From: Pseudonocardia sp. MH-G8
Lineage (GTDB): Bacteria > Actinomycetota > Actinomycetes > Mycobacteriales > Pseudonocardiaceae
Direction of reading: 5' to 3'
Length of the DNA: 64,000 nt
Assembly (NCBI RefSeq): GCF_002262885.1
Contig: NZ_NKYF01000003.1
Location: forward strand, 124,001-188,000
Part shown: positions 24,298-33,005 of the stretch, piece by piece
Position numbering within the stretch: position 1 is the stretch's first letter
How the letters are laid out: every line of letters starts with the position of its first letter
Notes under the pieces: model-generated
Databases searched by the model: none
What the model was told of the DNA's origin: nothing
What the model saw: the letters and a program-made list of their open reading frames with translations, nothing else
Position numbers and translations under genes: made by a program

Positions 24298-25849
24298 CGT
24301 GGGCATCCTGGACGGGATCGCGCAGGGGTTCGCCGTCGCACTGGACCCCGTCAACATCCTCTACGTCTTCGTCGGCGTGCTCATCGGCACGATCATCGGC
24401 GTGCTGCCGGGGCTCGGACCGACGGCGACGATCGCGCTGCTGCTGCCACTGACCTACGAGATCGAGCCGCACACGGCCGTGATCCTGCTGGCCGGCATCT
24501 ACTACGGCTCGATGTACGGCGGCACGATCACCTCGGTGCTGCTGCGGCTGCCCGGCGAGGCGGCGTCGGTCGTCACCACGTTCGACGGCTACGAGATGGC
24601 CAAGCAGGGCCGCGCCGGGCCCGCGCTGGGGATCGCCGCGATCGGGTCGTTCGTCGGCGGCGTGCTCGCGGTCGTCGGGCTCGCGCTGCTCGCGCCCCCG
24701 CTGGCCGCGCTGGCCGTGTCGTTCGGGCCGCCGGAGTACGTGGCGCTGACCGCGCTGGGCATCCTGCTGGTGACCTACCTCGGCACGGGCTCCGCGCTGA
24801 AGAGCCTGAGCATGGCGGCGCTCGGCCTGCTGCTGGCCACCGTCGGGCAGGACCCGATCGCCGGGACGACCCGTTACACGTTCGGGCAGGTGGCGCTGTT
24901 CGACGGGTTCGACTTCGTGGCCGTCGCGATGGGGCTGTTCGGGGTCGGCGAGATCCTGCACAGCCTCGAGCGCACGGAGAAGGTCCAGGCCGTCACGCAG
25001 AAGATCAAGCACATCTGGCCGAGCCGGAAGGACGTGCGCGAGTCGGCCGGGGCGATCGGGCGCGGCAGCGTGCTCGGCTTCCTGATCGGGGTGCTGCCGG
25101 GCGGTGGCGGGGTGGTCTCCTCGCTCGCCTCCTACGCGCTGGAGAAGCGGCGCGCGAAGGACCCGAGCCGGTTCGGCCGCGGCGCCATCCAGGGCGTGGC
25201 GGGCCCGGAGACGGCCAACAACGCCTCGTCGACCTCGGCGTTCATCCCGCTGCTCACCCTCGGCATCCCCGCCAACGTCGTGCTCGCGCTGATCTTCGGG
25301 GCGCTGCTGGTGCAGGGCATCACCCCGGGGCCGCAGCTCATCGACCAGCACCCGGAGATCTTCTGGGGCGTGATCGCGTCGATGTTCGTCGGCAACCTCA
25401 TGCTGCTGGTGCTCAACATCCCGCTGGTCGGGGTGTTCGTGCAGATCCTGCGCGTGCGCGCCGGGATCCTCGCCGCGTTCGCCCTGCTCGTGACGATGGC
25501 CGGCGTCTTCTCGATCAACAACGACGCCACCGACATGTGGGTCGTCCTCGCGTTCGGCCTGCTGGGCTGGCTGATGAAGAAGACGGGGTTCGAACCCGGG
25601 CCGCTCGTGCTGGCGTTCGTGCTCGGGCCGATCCTCGAGCGGGCGTTCCGGCAGTCGATGCTGATCTCCGGCGGCAGCCTGGACGTGTTCGTCACGCGTC
25701 CGATCTCGGGCGGGCTGCTCGCCCTCATGGCGTTGATCGTCGTGGTCAGCATCGTGACCGCCCGCCGCCGCGCTCGCGTGCTGCACCGGCACGACGCCCC
25801 CACCACCCCCACCGACGACGAACTCGCGCCCGCCGAGGGAGACCGATGA
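24290..25849 (+). CDS. tctA: tripartite tricarboxylate transporter large permease TctA
   Basis: This 519-residue protein has about twelve helices. The TctA signatures are GVLPGLGPTATIALLLPLTY near the N-terminus and IGVLPGGGGVVSSLASYALE in the middle, the two repeat loops of the family, plus GIPANVVLALIFGALLVQGI. It moves carboxylates using an ion gradient and depends on a TctC receptor. GTG at 24290 overlaps the TctB stop; GTG at 24299 is an alternative. Confidence 0.95.
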   Translation: MADVGILDGIAQGFAVALDPVNILYVFVGVLIGTIIGVLPGLGPTATIALLLPLTYEIEPHTAVILLAGIYYGSMYGGTITSVLLRLPGEAASVVTTFDGYEMAKQGRAGPALGIAAIGSFVGGVLAVVGLALLAPPLAALAVSFGPPEYVALTALGILLVTYLGTGSALKSLSMAALGLLLATVGQDPIAGTTRYTFGQVALFDGFDFVAVAMGLFGVGEILHSLERTEKVQAVTQKIKHIWPSRKDVRESAGAIGRGSVLGFLIGVLPGGGGVVSSLASYALEKRRAKDPSRFGRGAIQGVAGPETANNASSTSAFIPLLTLGIPANVVLALIFGALLVQGITPGPQLIDQHPEIFWGVIASMFVGNLMLLVLNIPLVGVFVQILRVRAGILAAFALLVTMAGVFSINNDATDMWVVLAFGLLGWLMKKTGFEPGPLVLAFVLGPILERAFRQSMLISGGSLDVFVTRPISGGLLALMALIVVVSIVTARRRARVLHRHDAPTTPTDDELAPAEGDR

Positions 25850-26811
25850 ACCGCCTACGCCTGCTCGCCGCCACGCTCGCCGCGGCCCTACTGCTCGCCG
25901 CCTGCGGCGGGCAGGGTTCCGAGGAACCGGAGGCGTTCCCGTCCGAGCAGATCCGGCTGATCGTCCCGTACACCGCGGGCGGGCCCACCGACATCGCCGC
26001 CCGCTCGCTCGGCCGCTTCATGGAGGGCTCACTGGGCCAGACGGTCGTGGTGGAGAACCTGCCCGGCGCCTCCGGCTCGACGGCCTACCAGGAGCTGCTC
26101 TCCGCCGACCCCGACGGCTACACGATCTCGATGACGGCGCTGCCGACGGCGGTGCTCAACTACCTCACCAACGACGTCGGCTACACGCGTGAGGACTTCG
26201 CACCGGTCGGTGTGATCACGCAGGTGCCGTCGGCGATCGTGGTCCCGGCCGCGTCCCCCTACGCCGACCTCGAGTCGCTGTTCGCGGCAGCGCGCACCGA
26301 TCCCACGCTCGTCAGCGTGGGCACGCCGGGCGCCACCAACACCCACGCCGCGGAGACGCGCCGCATCACCCAGGTCCACGGGGTGCCGCTCACCGTCGTG
26401 CCGTTCAACGGCAACCAGGAGGTGCTCGGAGCGCTGCTGGGCGGCAACGTCGTGGCCGGGTTCGTGAACGTCTCGCAGGACATGCTCCCCGCGATCGAGT
26501 CGGGGCAGCTGCGCGTGCTCGCGGTGGGCACCGAGAACCGGCTGCCGTACCTGGACGGCCCGACGTTCGTGGAGCAGGGCTACGCGGAGATCACCCAGAG
26601 CACCACCACGTTCGGCGTGATCGCCCCGGCCGGCACGCCGCAGCCGGTGATCGCCCGGCTCGAGGAGGCGATGCGCGCCGCCTCGGCCGACCCGGAGACC
26701 CGGCAAGGGCTCGACGAGCGCTACGTGCCCGAGCAGTTCCTCGGCGCGGCCGACCTCGCGGCGCTGTTCACCGAGACCGAAGAGACCTTCAAGGGAGTGG
26801 CGAGTGGCTGA
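25846..26811 (+). CDS. TctC-family substrate-binding lipoprotein 1
   Basis: This 321-residue receptor has a lipobox LAAC near residue 20. The TctC/Bug signature IRLIVPYTAGGPTDIAARSL and the ligand-site segment VGTPGATNTHAAETRR are clear. It is the receptor next to the permeases and the most likely dedicated partner of TctAB. Two further TctC proteins are encoded four and five genes downstream. ATGA overlap with TctA and an 8-base overlap with the thiamine-diphosphate enzyme gene. Confidence 0.93.
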   Translation: MNRLRLLAATLAAALLLAACGGQGSEEPEAFPSEQIRLIVPYTAGGPTDIAARSLGRFMEGSLGQTVVVENLPGASGSTAYQELLSADPDGYTISMTALPTAVLNYLTNDVGYTREDFAPVGVITQVPSAIVVPAASPYADLESLFAAARTDPTLVSVGTPGATNTHAAETRRITQVHGVPLTVVPFNGNQEVLGALLGGNVVAGFVNVSQDMLPAIESGQLRVLAVGTENRLPYLDGPTFVEQGYAEITQSTTTFGVIAPAGTPQPVIARLEEAMRAASADPETRQGLDERYVPEQFLGAADLAALFTETEETFKGVASG

Positions 26812-28447
26812 CAACATGCCGGCGAACGGAGCCAACGCGCTGGTCGACGCGCTGCGCGAGCTGGGTGTCGAGCTGGCGTTCGGGCTGCCCGGCGTGCACA
26901 ACCTCCCCGTGTGGGAGGCGTGCGCCCACGCCGGCATCCGGCTCGTCGGCGTGCGGCACGAGCAGGCCGCGGCCTACGCCGCCGACGGGTACGCGCGCGC
27001 GACGGGGCGGCTCGGCGTGGCCGTCGTGACCACCGGCCCGGGTGCGGCCAACACGCTCGGCGCCACCGGCGAGGCCATGACCTCCGGCGCGCCGGTCCTG
27101 GTGATCGCCACCGACATCCCGTCGACGCTGCGGCGGCCCGGCGTCTACCGCGGCGTGCTGCACGAGACGCGCGACCAGGCCGCCATGTTCGCGCCGGTGA
27201 CGAAAGCGGCCACGACCACCGCGTCCGCCGACGACCTGCACGCCGACGTCCTGCGTGCCGGGCGGGAGGCGTTGCGGGCGCCCACCGGGCCGGTCTACCT
27301 GGGGATCCCGACCGACCTGCTCTCCGCACCGGTCACCGAGCGCACTCCCGCGCCGGACGGCCCGCCGGAGCTCCCGGACGCGGACCTCGACGCCGCGCTC
27401 GCGCTGGTCGAGCGCGCGGAGCGGCCGCTGCTCTGGGTCGGTGGCGGGGCCTTGCGCGCCGGTGCCGGCGACGCGGTCGGCCGGCTGGCGCAGCGGCTCG
27501 CCGCGCCCGTCGTCACGACCTACAACGGCCGCGGCGTGCTGCCGCCCGACCACCCGTGCCTGGCACCGGCCACCACCCACGTCCCCGCCGTCGGGGCGCT
27601 GTGGGACGAGGCCGATCTCGTGATCGCGATCGGCAGCGACCTCGACGGGATGACCACCCAGAACTGGCGGATGCCGCAGCCGCCCGCCCTGCTGGCGATC
27701 AACGTCGACGCCGCGGACGCCGCGAAGAACTACCGACCCGACCACGTCCTCGTGGGCGACGCGCGCAGCGTCACCGAGCGGCTGGCCGACGCGGTGCCGG
27801 CCCGGGACGGGCTGGACGTGCTGTCGGTGCAGACCGCGTCGCTGCGCGCGCACGTGCAGACCCTGGTCCGCGAGGAGGAACCGCAGGCCGCGCTGCTGCT
27901 CGACGCGTTCGACCGGCTGCTGCCGCGCGACGCCACGGTGCTCGCGGACATGTGCATCGCCGGCTACTGGGTGGCCGGCTTCCACCGCGTGCCCGGGCCG
28001 CGACGCCTGGCGTACCCGATGGGCTGGGGCACGCTCGGGTTCGCGTTCCCCGCCGCACTCGGGGCGGCGGCCACCGGCACCGGCCGGGCGGTCGCCATCG
28101 TCGGCGACGGCGGGTTCCTCTTCGCGTGCGGCGAGCTGGCCACCGCGGTGCAGGAGCGGCTGCCGCTGACCGTCGTGCTCGTCGACGACGGCGGCTACGG
28201 GATGCTGCGCTTCGACCAGGTGCAGGACGGGGTGCCGACCCGCGGCGTCGACCTCGTCACCCCCGACTTCACCGCGCTGGCCGCGGCGTTCGGCGTGCCG
28301 GCTGTGGGCGTGAACGGGTTCGGCGAGGAGTTCGACGTCGCGCTGACCAAGAGCCTGGAGGTCGACGGCCCGTCGCTCGTCGCGGTGCGGGCCGCGCTCA
28401 CGCCGCCACCGTCGACGTCGCCGCGCTGGTACCGGGCGGCCCGATGA
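26804..28447 (+). CDS. thiamine-diphosphate-dependent enzyme, acetolactate-synthase/decarboxylase family
   Basis: This 547-residue enzyme has the three ThDP domains in order. The N-terminal PYR domain has catalytic Glu53 in VGVRHEQAAAYAADGYAR, a central domain lies at about 185-320, and the C-terminal PP domain carries GDGGFLFACGELATAV. The metal-binding Asn expected about 27 residues after GDG reads Asp (VLVDDGGYGML). Relatives include acetolactate synthase, benzoylformate decarboxylase, sulfoacetaldehyde acetyltransferase and oxalyl-CoA decarboxylase. With the CoA-transferase genes next door it probably decarboxylates or ligates a 2-oxo acid made from the imported carboxylate. Substrate not determined. 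Confidence 0.87.
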   Translation: MADNMPANGANALVDALRELGVELAFGLPGVHNLPVWEACAHAGIRLVGVRHEQAAAYAADGYARATGRLGVAVVTTGPGAANTLGATGEAMTSGAPVLVIATDIPSTLRRPGVYRGVLHETRDQAAMFAPVTKAATTTASADDLHADVLRAGREALRAPTGPVYLGIPTDLLSAPVTERTPAPDGPPELPDADLDAALALVERAERPLLWVGGGALRAGAGDAVGRLAQRLAAPVVTTYNGRGVLPPDHPCLAPATTHVPAVGALWDEADLVIAIGSDLDGMTTQNWRMPQPPALLAINVDAADAAKNYRPDHVLVGDARSVTERLADAVPARDGLDVLSVQTASLRAHVQTLVREEEPQAALLLDAFDRLLPRDATVLADMCIAGYWVAGFHRVPGPRRLAYPMGWGTLGFAFPAALGAAATGTGRAVAIVGDGGFLFACGELATAVQERLPLTVVLVDDGGYGMLRFDQVQDGVPTRGVDLVTPDFTALAAAFGVPAVGVNGFGEEFDVALTKSLEVDGPSLVAVRAALTPPPSTSPRWYRAAR

Positions 28448-29103
28448 TCGACAAGCGGGTGGGCTCGCCGGCCGAGGCCGTCGCCGGGGTGCGCGACGGC
28501 GACACCGTGCTCGTGGGCGGCTTCGGCAACTCCGGGGTGCCGGTCGAGCTCGTGCACGCGGTGCTGGAGCTGGGTCCCAGGGAGCTCACGATCGTCACCA
28601 ACAACGCGGGCACCGGCGAGACCGACATCGCCGCGCTGATCCGGGAAGGCCGCGTTCGCAAGATCATCTGCTCCTACCCTCGGTCGGCGGGCTCGATCTG
28701 GTTCGAGAAGTTCTGGCGGGCCGGCGAGATCGAGCTGGAGCTGGTGCCCCAGGGCACGCTCAGCGAGCGGATGCGGGCCGCAGGCGCCGGCCTCGGTGGC
28801 TTCTTCACCCCGGCCGGGGCGGACTCGCCGCTCGCCCAGGGCAAGGAGGTCCGCGTGATCGACGGACGCAGGCACGTGTTCGAGGAGCCCCTGAAGGCCG
28901 ACGTCGCACTGATCAAGGCGGCCCGCGCGGACCGCTGGGGCAACCTCGTCTACCACTCGGTTGCCCGCAACTTCGGCCCGGTGATGGCCACCGCCGCGAC
29001 GTTGACGGCGGTGCAGGTGCGCGAGTTCGTCGAGCTCGGGGACCTGGACCCGGAGGCCGTCGTGACACCGGGGATCTTCGTGGACCGGGTGGTGATCGCG
29101 TGA
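28444..29103 (+). CDS. 3-oxoacid CoA-transferase subunit A
   Basis: This 219-residue alpha subunit resembles PcaI/ScoA. The glycine-rich CoA-binding start DTVLVGGFGNSGVPVELVHA and the conserved RSAGSIWFEKFWRAGEIELE are visible. Together with the next gene it forms the two-subunit class I CoA transferase that moves CoA from a donor such as succinyl-CoA to a carboxylic acid in the cytosol. It is coupled by ATGA to the ThDP enzyme and by GTGA to subunit B. Which acid is activated cannot be read from sequence. Confidence 0.92.
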   Translation: MIDKRVGSPAEAVAGVRDGDTVLVGGFGNSGVPVELVHAVLELGPRELTIVTNNAGTGETDIAALIREGRVRKIICSYPRSAGSIWFEKFWRAGEIELELVPQGTLSERMRAAGAGLGGFFTPAGADSPLAQGKEVRVIDGRRHVFEEPLKADVALIKAARADRWGNLVYHSVARNFGPVMATAATLTAVQVREFVELGDLDPEAVVTPGIFVDRVVIA

Positions 29104-29765
29104 AGCTCAGCCCGCAGCAGATGGCCGCCCGGGTGGCACGCGACATCCCGGACGGGAGCTACGTCAACCTCGGGATCGGGATGCCGACGCTCGTGGCCGA
29201 CGTGGCGCCGCCGGACCGCGAGATCGTCTACCACAGCGAGAACGGGGTGCTCGGGATGGGACCGGCGCCGGAGCCCGGCACCGGCGACCCGGAGCTGATC
29301 AACGCGGGCAAGCAGCTGGTGACGCTGCTGCCCGGCGGCGCCTACTTCCACCACACCGACGCGTTCGTGATGATGCGCGGCGGCCACCTCGACATCACGG
29401 TGCTCGGCGCCTTCCAGGTGGGGGCGAACGGCGACCTCGCCAACTGGGCCACCGACGAGGCCACGATGCCCCCCGCGGTCGGCGGGGCGATGGACCTCGC
29501 CGTCGGCGCCCGCCGCGTGCTGGTGATGACCGCGCACACGACCAAGGACGGGAGGCCGAAGCTGCTGCCGGCCTGCACCTACCCGCTCACCGCCGCCGGG
29601 GTCGTCGACCGCGTCTACACCGACCTGGCCGTGCTCGACGTGACGCCCGAGGGGTTCGTCGTCCGCGAGCTGGTCGAGGGCGTCTCCCGCGACGAGCTGC
29701 AGGCGAAGACCGCCGCGCCGCTACAGTTCGCGCCCGACCTCATCCTTCTCGGGGAGCAACCATGA
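29100..29765 (+). CDS. 3-oxoacid CoA-transferase subunit B
   Basis: This 221-residue beta subunit has the catalytic Glu in YHSENGVLGMGP, the SENG motif of class I CoA transferases, and the conserved YVNLGIGMPTLVAD near the N-terminus. Its closest well-known relatives are PcaJ (3-oxoadipate) and ScoB (acetoacetate). No 3-oxoadipyl-CoA thiolase is nearby, so the aromatic pathway is not directly supported. It overlaps the second TctC gene by ATGA. Confidence 0.93.
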   Translation: MKLSPQQMAARVARDIPDGSYVNLGIGMPTLVADVAPPDREIVYHSENGVLGMGPAPEPGTGDPELINAGKQLVTLLPGGAYFHHTDAFVMMRGGHLDITVLGAFQVGANGDLANWATDEATMPPAVGGAMDLAVGARRVLVMTAHTTKDGRPKLLPACTYPLTAAGVVDRVYTDLAVLDVTPEGFVVRELVEGVSRDELQAKTAAPLQFAPDLILLGEQP

Positions 29766-30721
29766 GAGCCTTCGCCCTCCTGGCCGGGCTGGTGTTGCTG
29801 GCCGGGTGCGCCGGTCAGCAGCCGGATCAGCCTGCCGAGTTCCCCGCCGAGGAGATCCGGCTGCTCGTGCCCTACGCCGCCGGCGGGCCCACCGACCTCA
29901 CCGCGCGGGCGTACGGGGAGTTCCTGGAACGCGACCTGGGCCAGCCGGTGGTCGTGGAGAACCTCCCGGGCGGCTCGGGCGCGCTCGCCACCCAGGAGCT
30001 GATCCAGGCCGAGCCGGACGGGTACACGCTCTCGCTGATCACCGCGGGCACCACGGTGCTGACGCCGCTGGTCAACGAGGTGGGCTACACCGCTGAGGAC
30101 GTCACGCCGGTCGGCGTGCTCTCCGAGGTGCCCTCGGTGCTCGCGGTTGCCGCGGACTCGCCGTACCCGGACCTCGCGGCGTTCGTGGCCGACGCCCGCG
30201 CCCGCCCGGGTGCGCTCACCGTCGGCACCCCCGGCGCGACGACCCCGCAGGGCATCGAGCTGCAGCGGCTGCGCGACGAGCACGGCGTGGAGGTCACGGT
30301 GGTGCCGTTCAACGGCAACGCCGAGATGACCACCGCGCTGCTCGGCCGCAACGTCGACGCGGTCCTGATCAACGCGTCGCAGGACGTCACCGAGAACATC
30401 GACGCGGGCGAGTTCCGCCCGCTCGCGGTCTCCACCGCCGAGCCGCTCGACTGGCTGGCCGGCACGCCGACGCTGGTGGACGCCGGGTTCGCCGGCCTCA
30501 CGCTCTCCGGCTCGACGTTCGGGCTGGCCGGCCCCGCGGGGCTGCCGGAGCCCGTCGTCACGCGGCTCGAGGACGCCCTGCGCCGCGGCCACGCCGACCC
30601 GGACGTCGTGGCCACCGTCGGCGAGCGCTACCTGGGCCCCGAGTTCCGGGGGGCCGCCGAGATGCGGGCGGTCCTCGACGAGACGCGCGCGGTCTACGAA
30701 CCGATCCTGGGAGGGTCCTGA
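29762..30721 (+). CDS. TctC-family substrate-binding lipoprotein 2
   Basis: This 319-residue TctC/Bug receptor has a lipobox LAGC near residue 16, IRLLVPYAAGGPTDLTARAY and VGTPGATTPQGIELQRLR. It is clearly paralogous to receptors 1 and 3 of this operon but well diverged. Separation from TctAB by three metabolic genes suggests a later duplication, giving the same permease a second ligand range. Confidence 0.92.
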   Translation: MRAFALLAGLVLLAGCAGQQPDQPAEFPAEEIRLLVPYAAGGPTDLTARAYGEFLERDLGQPVVVENLPGGSGALATQELIQAEPDGYTLSLITAGTTVLTPLVNEVGYTAEDVTPVGVLSEVPSVLAVAADSPYPDLAAFVADARARPGALTVGTPGATTPQGIELQRLRDEHGVEVTVVPFNGNAEMTTALLGRNVDAVLINASQDVTENIDAGEFRPLAVSTAEPLDWLAGTPTLVDAGFAGLTLSGSTFGLAGPAGLPEPVVTRLEDALRRGHADPDVVATVGERYLGPEFRGAAEMRAVLDETRAVYEPILGGS

Positions 30722-31695
30722 TGAGACGAGCGTGGGCCGGCTTCGCCGCGGCAGCCGCCCTGACGTTGTCCTGCTCCGGGCAGGCGGCGGACACCCCGGA
30801 GGAGTACCCCACCGACGAGATCACGGTGATCGTCCCCTACACCGCGGGCGGGCCGACCGACCTCGCCGCCCGCACGATGGGCGCGCACCTGGAGAAGGCG
30901 CTGGGCCAGCCGGTCATCGTGGAGAACGTCCCCGGCGCGGCCGGGTCCGTCGCGATGAACGAGCTCGTGGCCAGCGAGCCCGACGGGCACACGCTGACGC
31001 TCGTGGCCGCGCCGTCCACGGTCGTGACGCCGATGATCCAGGACGTGCCCTACGACGCCCGGTCGTTCGTGACGATCGGCGTGATCACCGAGGTGCCGTC
31101 GGTGCTCGCGGTGCCCGGCGGCTCGGAGTTCGCCGACGCCGCCGCGTTCTTCGACGCGGCCCGGCAGCGCCCGGGCGAGCTGACCGTCGGCACCCCGGGG
31201 GCGACCACCTCGCAGGCCATCGAGCTGCGGCGGCTGGCGGGCGAGTACGGCGTGCAGGTCACGGTCGTGCCGTTCAACGGCAACGCCGAGCTGATCCAGG
31301 CCGTGCTGGGCGGCGCCGTCGACGCGGTGCTGGTGAACGTCTCGCAGGACATCCGCGCGCAGGTCGACGCCGGTGACTTCCGCGCGCTCGCGATCAGCCC
31401 CGCCCAGCGCGTCGACTACCTGCCCGACGTCCCGACGCTCGCCGAGCTGGGCTTCCCCGGGCTCACCTACAGCACGTCGCTGTTCGGGCTCGGCGCCCCG
31501 GTCGGCACCCCGCCGGAGATCGTGACGCGGCTGGAGCAGGCGATGCGGGAGGGCCTGGAGGACCCGGCGGTCCGCGCGCAGCTCGACGAGGCCTACGTGC
31601 CCGACGAGTTCGTCGGCGCCGCCGCGTTCCGCCAGCGGCTCGACGAGATCGTGACCGTGTACGGGCCGGTGGCCCAGGAACTCCGGGGTGGTTGA
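30721..31695 (+). CDS. TctC-family substrate-binding lipoprotein 3
   Basis: This 324-residue receptor has a likely lipobox LSCS-type cleavage region (AALTLSCSGQAAD), ITVIVPYTAGGPTDLAARTM and VGTPGATTSQAIELRRLA. Like receptor 2 it contains VTVVPFNGNAE, so these two are probably the closest pair. The ATG overlaps the previous stop by one base. It is followed by the SDR after a few bases. Confidence 0.92.
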   Translation: MRRAWAGFAAAAALTLSCSGQAADTPEEYPTDEITVIVPYTAGGPTDLAARTMGAHLEKALGQPVIVENVPGAAGSVAMNELVASEPDGHTLTLVAAPSTVVTPMIQDVPYDARSFVTIGVITEVPSVLAVPGGSEFADAAAFFDAARQRPGELTVGTPGATTSQAIELRRLAGEYGVQVTVVPFNGNAELIQAVLGGAVDAVLVNVSQDIRAQVDAGDFRALAISPAQRVDYLPDVPTLAELGFPGLTYSTSLFGLGAPVGTPPEIVTRLEQAMREGLEDPAVRAQLDEAYVPDEFVGAAAFRQRLDEIVTVYGPVAQELRGG

Positions 31696-31703
31696 CTCCT
31701 GAC

Positions 31704-32477
31704 ATGGACACCGGACTGAGTGGACGCACCGCCGTCGTACCCGGCGCGAGCTCCGGCCTCGGCCTCGCCGTGGCCCGCTCGCTCGCCGCGGAGGGGGCCA
31801 ACGTCGTGCTGGGCGGGCGGCGCGGCGAGCTCGTGCGCGCCGAGGCCGAGAAGCTGCCCTCCGCTGTGGGCGTGGAGGTCGACCTCACCGACCCGGCCGC
31901 TACGGACGCCCTGGTCGGCGCCGCGCAGGAGCGCTTCGGCCCGGTCGACGTGCTCGTGCTCAACGGCGGCGGCCCGCCGCCCGGCGTGGCCGTCGACTTC
32001 ACCGCCGACAAGCTCGCCGAGGCCGTCGCGCTGCTGGTACAGCCGCACCAGCGGCTCGTCGGGGCGGTGCTGGCGGGGATGCGCGGGCGCGGCTTCGGCC
32101 GGATCGTCGCGATCGGCTCCAGCGGTGTGCAGCAGCCGATCGACCGGCTCGTCGCCTCCAACGCCGGCCGCGCCGCGCTGGCCGGCTACCTCAAGACGCT
32201 CGCGAGCGAGGTCGCCGCCGACGGCGTCACCGTCAACATGGTCCTGCCCGGCCGGATCGCCACCGACCGCGTCGGCGTGCTCGACCGCGCCAACGCCGAG
32301 CGCTCCGGCGCCAGCGAGGAGCAGGTGCGCGAGCGCGCCGAGGCCACGATCCCGGTGGGCCGCTACGGCACGCCGGAGGAGTTCGCCGCCGTGGTGACGT
32401 TCCTGGCGAGCGCGGCCGCCTCCTACGTCACCGGCGAGCAGATCCGCTGCGACGGCGGGCTGGTCCGGGCGCACTGA
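31704..32477 (+). CDS. SDR-family protein lacking the catalytic Tyr-Lys
   Basis: This 257-residue short-chain dehydrogenase/reductase-fold protein has the nucleotide motif PGASSGLGLAVARSLAAEG and the structural LNGGGPPPG in place of NNAG. The usual YxxxK is missing: the corresponding stretch is SSGVQQPIDRLVASNAGRAA, with Asn and Arg at those positions. A known 3-oxoacyl-ACP-reductase-like SDR subgroup shares this change. It closes the tct operon. ATG at 31704 is preferred over TTG at 31692 because GGGGTGG precedes it. It may be a divergent reductase or a non-oxidoreductive enzyme. Confidence 0.85.
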   Translation: MDTGLSGRTAVVPGASSGLGLAVARSLAAEGANVVLGGRRGELVRAEAEKLPSAVGVEVDLTDPAATDALVGAAQERFGPVDVLVLNGGGPPPGVAVDFTADKLAEAVALLVQPHQRLVGAVLAGMRGRGFGRIVAIGSSGVQQPIDRLVASNAGRAALAGYLKTLASEVAADGVTVNMVLPGRIATDRVGVLDRANAERSGASEEQVRERAEATIPVGRYGTPEEFAAVVTFLASAAASYVTGEQIRCDGGLVRAH

Positions 32478-32492
32478 GCAGGGCCTCGTGCA

Positions 32493-32952
32493 GATCGCTC
32501 CGAGCCGCACCTGAGAGCGGCCGTCGCCGCGCCGGTGTGCGACTCGGGGCGATCACTGCCCGACGGCCGGCCCCAGCCGTACCGGACCGCTGCCGTCGCA
32601 ACAGTGGTGCGCGACTCGACACGATCATGGCCGGTGATCGGTCCGAGCCGTACCGGACGGCCCACCGTCCCACGACTGTGATCGATCCGAGCCGCACCAG
32701 AGGGTCACGGCGGTAGCGGCACGCGGCTCGCGTCCTGCGGCCCGATGATCGTTCCGAGCCGCACCAGACGGCTCCGACCGCCGCGCTGGTGTGCGACTCG
32801 CCCCGATCAGCGGCGGGTGATCGGTCTGAGCCGCACAAGGCAGTTGCCGATGCCGCCGTGGTGTGCGACTCACAACGACCACCGACGGGTGATCGGCGCG
32901 AGTCGTACCTGCGCGTCGTCGGCGGGCCGTGGTGTGCGGCTCGCCGCGATCA
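32493..32952. repeat. tandem array of about seven GATC-bounded hairpin units
   Basis: The gap between the SDR and the pentapeptide gene (about 530 bases) has no gene. It is filled by degenerate units starting near 32493, 32567, 32636, 32680, 32747, 32819 and 32891, mostly spaced 67-74 bases apart. A full unit is about 63 bases: left arm GATCGNTCCGAGCCGCACC, a variable 19-23-base core often containing GCCGTCG, then right arm GGTGTGCGACTCG and CGATCA. The arms are inverted repeats, so each unit can fold into a hairpin. Unit 3 lacks its right arm; units 2 and 4 are degenerate. No function can be assigned. Confidence 0.85.
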
Positions 32953-32992
32953 CCGCTACCGGCGACCGGGGCGGGCTGTCGGGGCCGGTTCG

Positions 32993-32998
32993 TAGAGT
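32993..32998 (+). promoter_or_regulatory. -10 box TAGAGT, leaderless pentapeptide-repeat gene
   Basis: TAGAGT lies 7 bases before the GTG at 33006, with no ribosome site between. The transcript probably starts at the GTG. It lies about 40 bases beyond the last hairpin unit. Confidence 0.45.
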
Positions 32999-33005
32999 GC
33001 GGGTC

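Noticed and set aside
32493..32952. CRISPR array
   Set aside because: The repeats are degenerate, the cores between arms resemble one another rather than being unique spacers, spacing is irregular, and no cas genes are present in the window.
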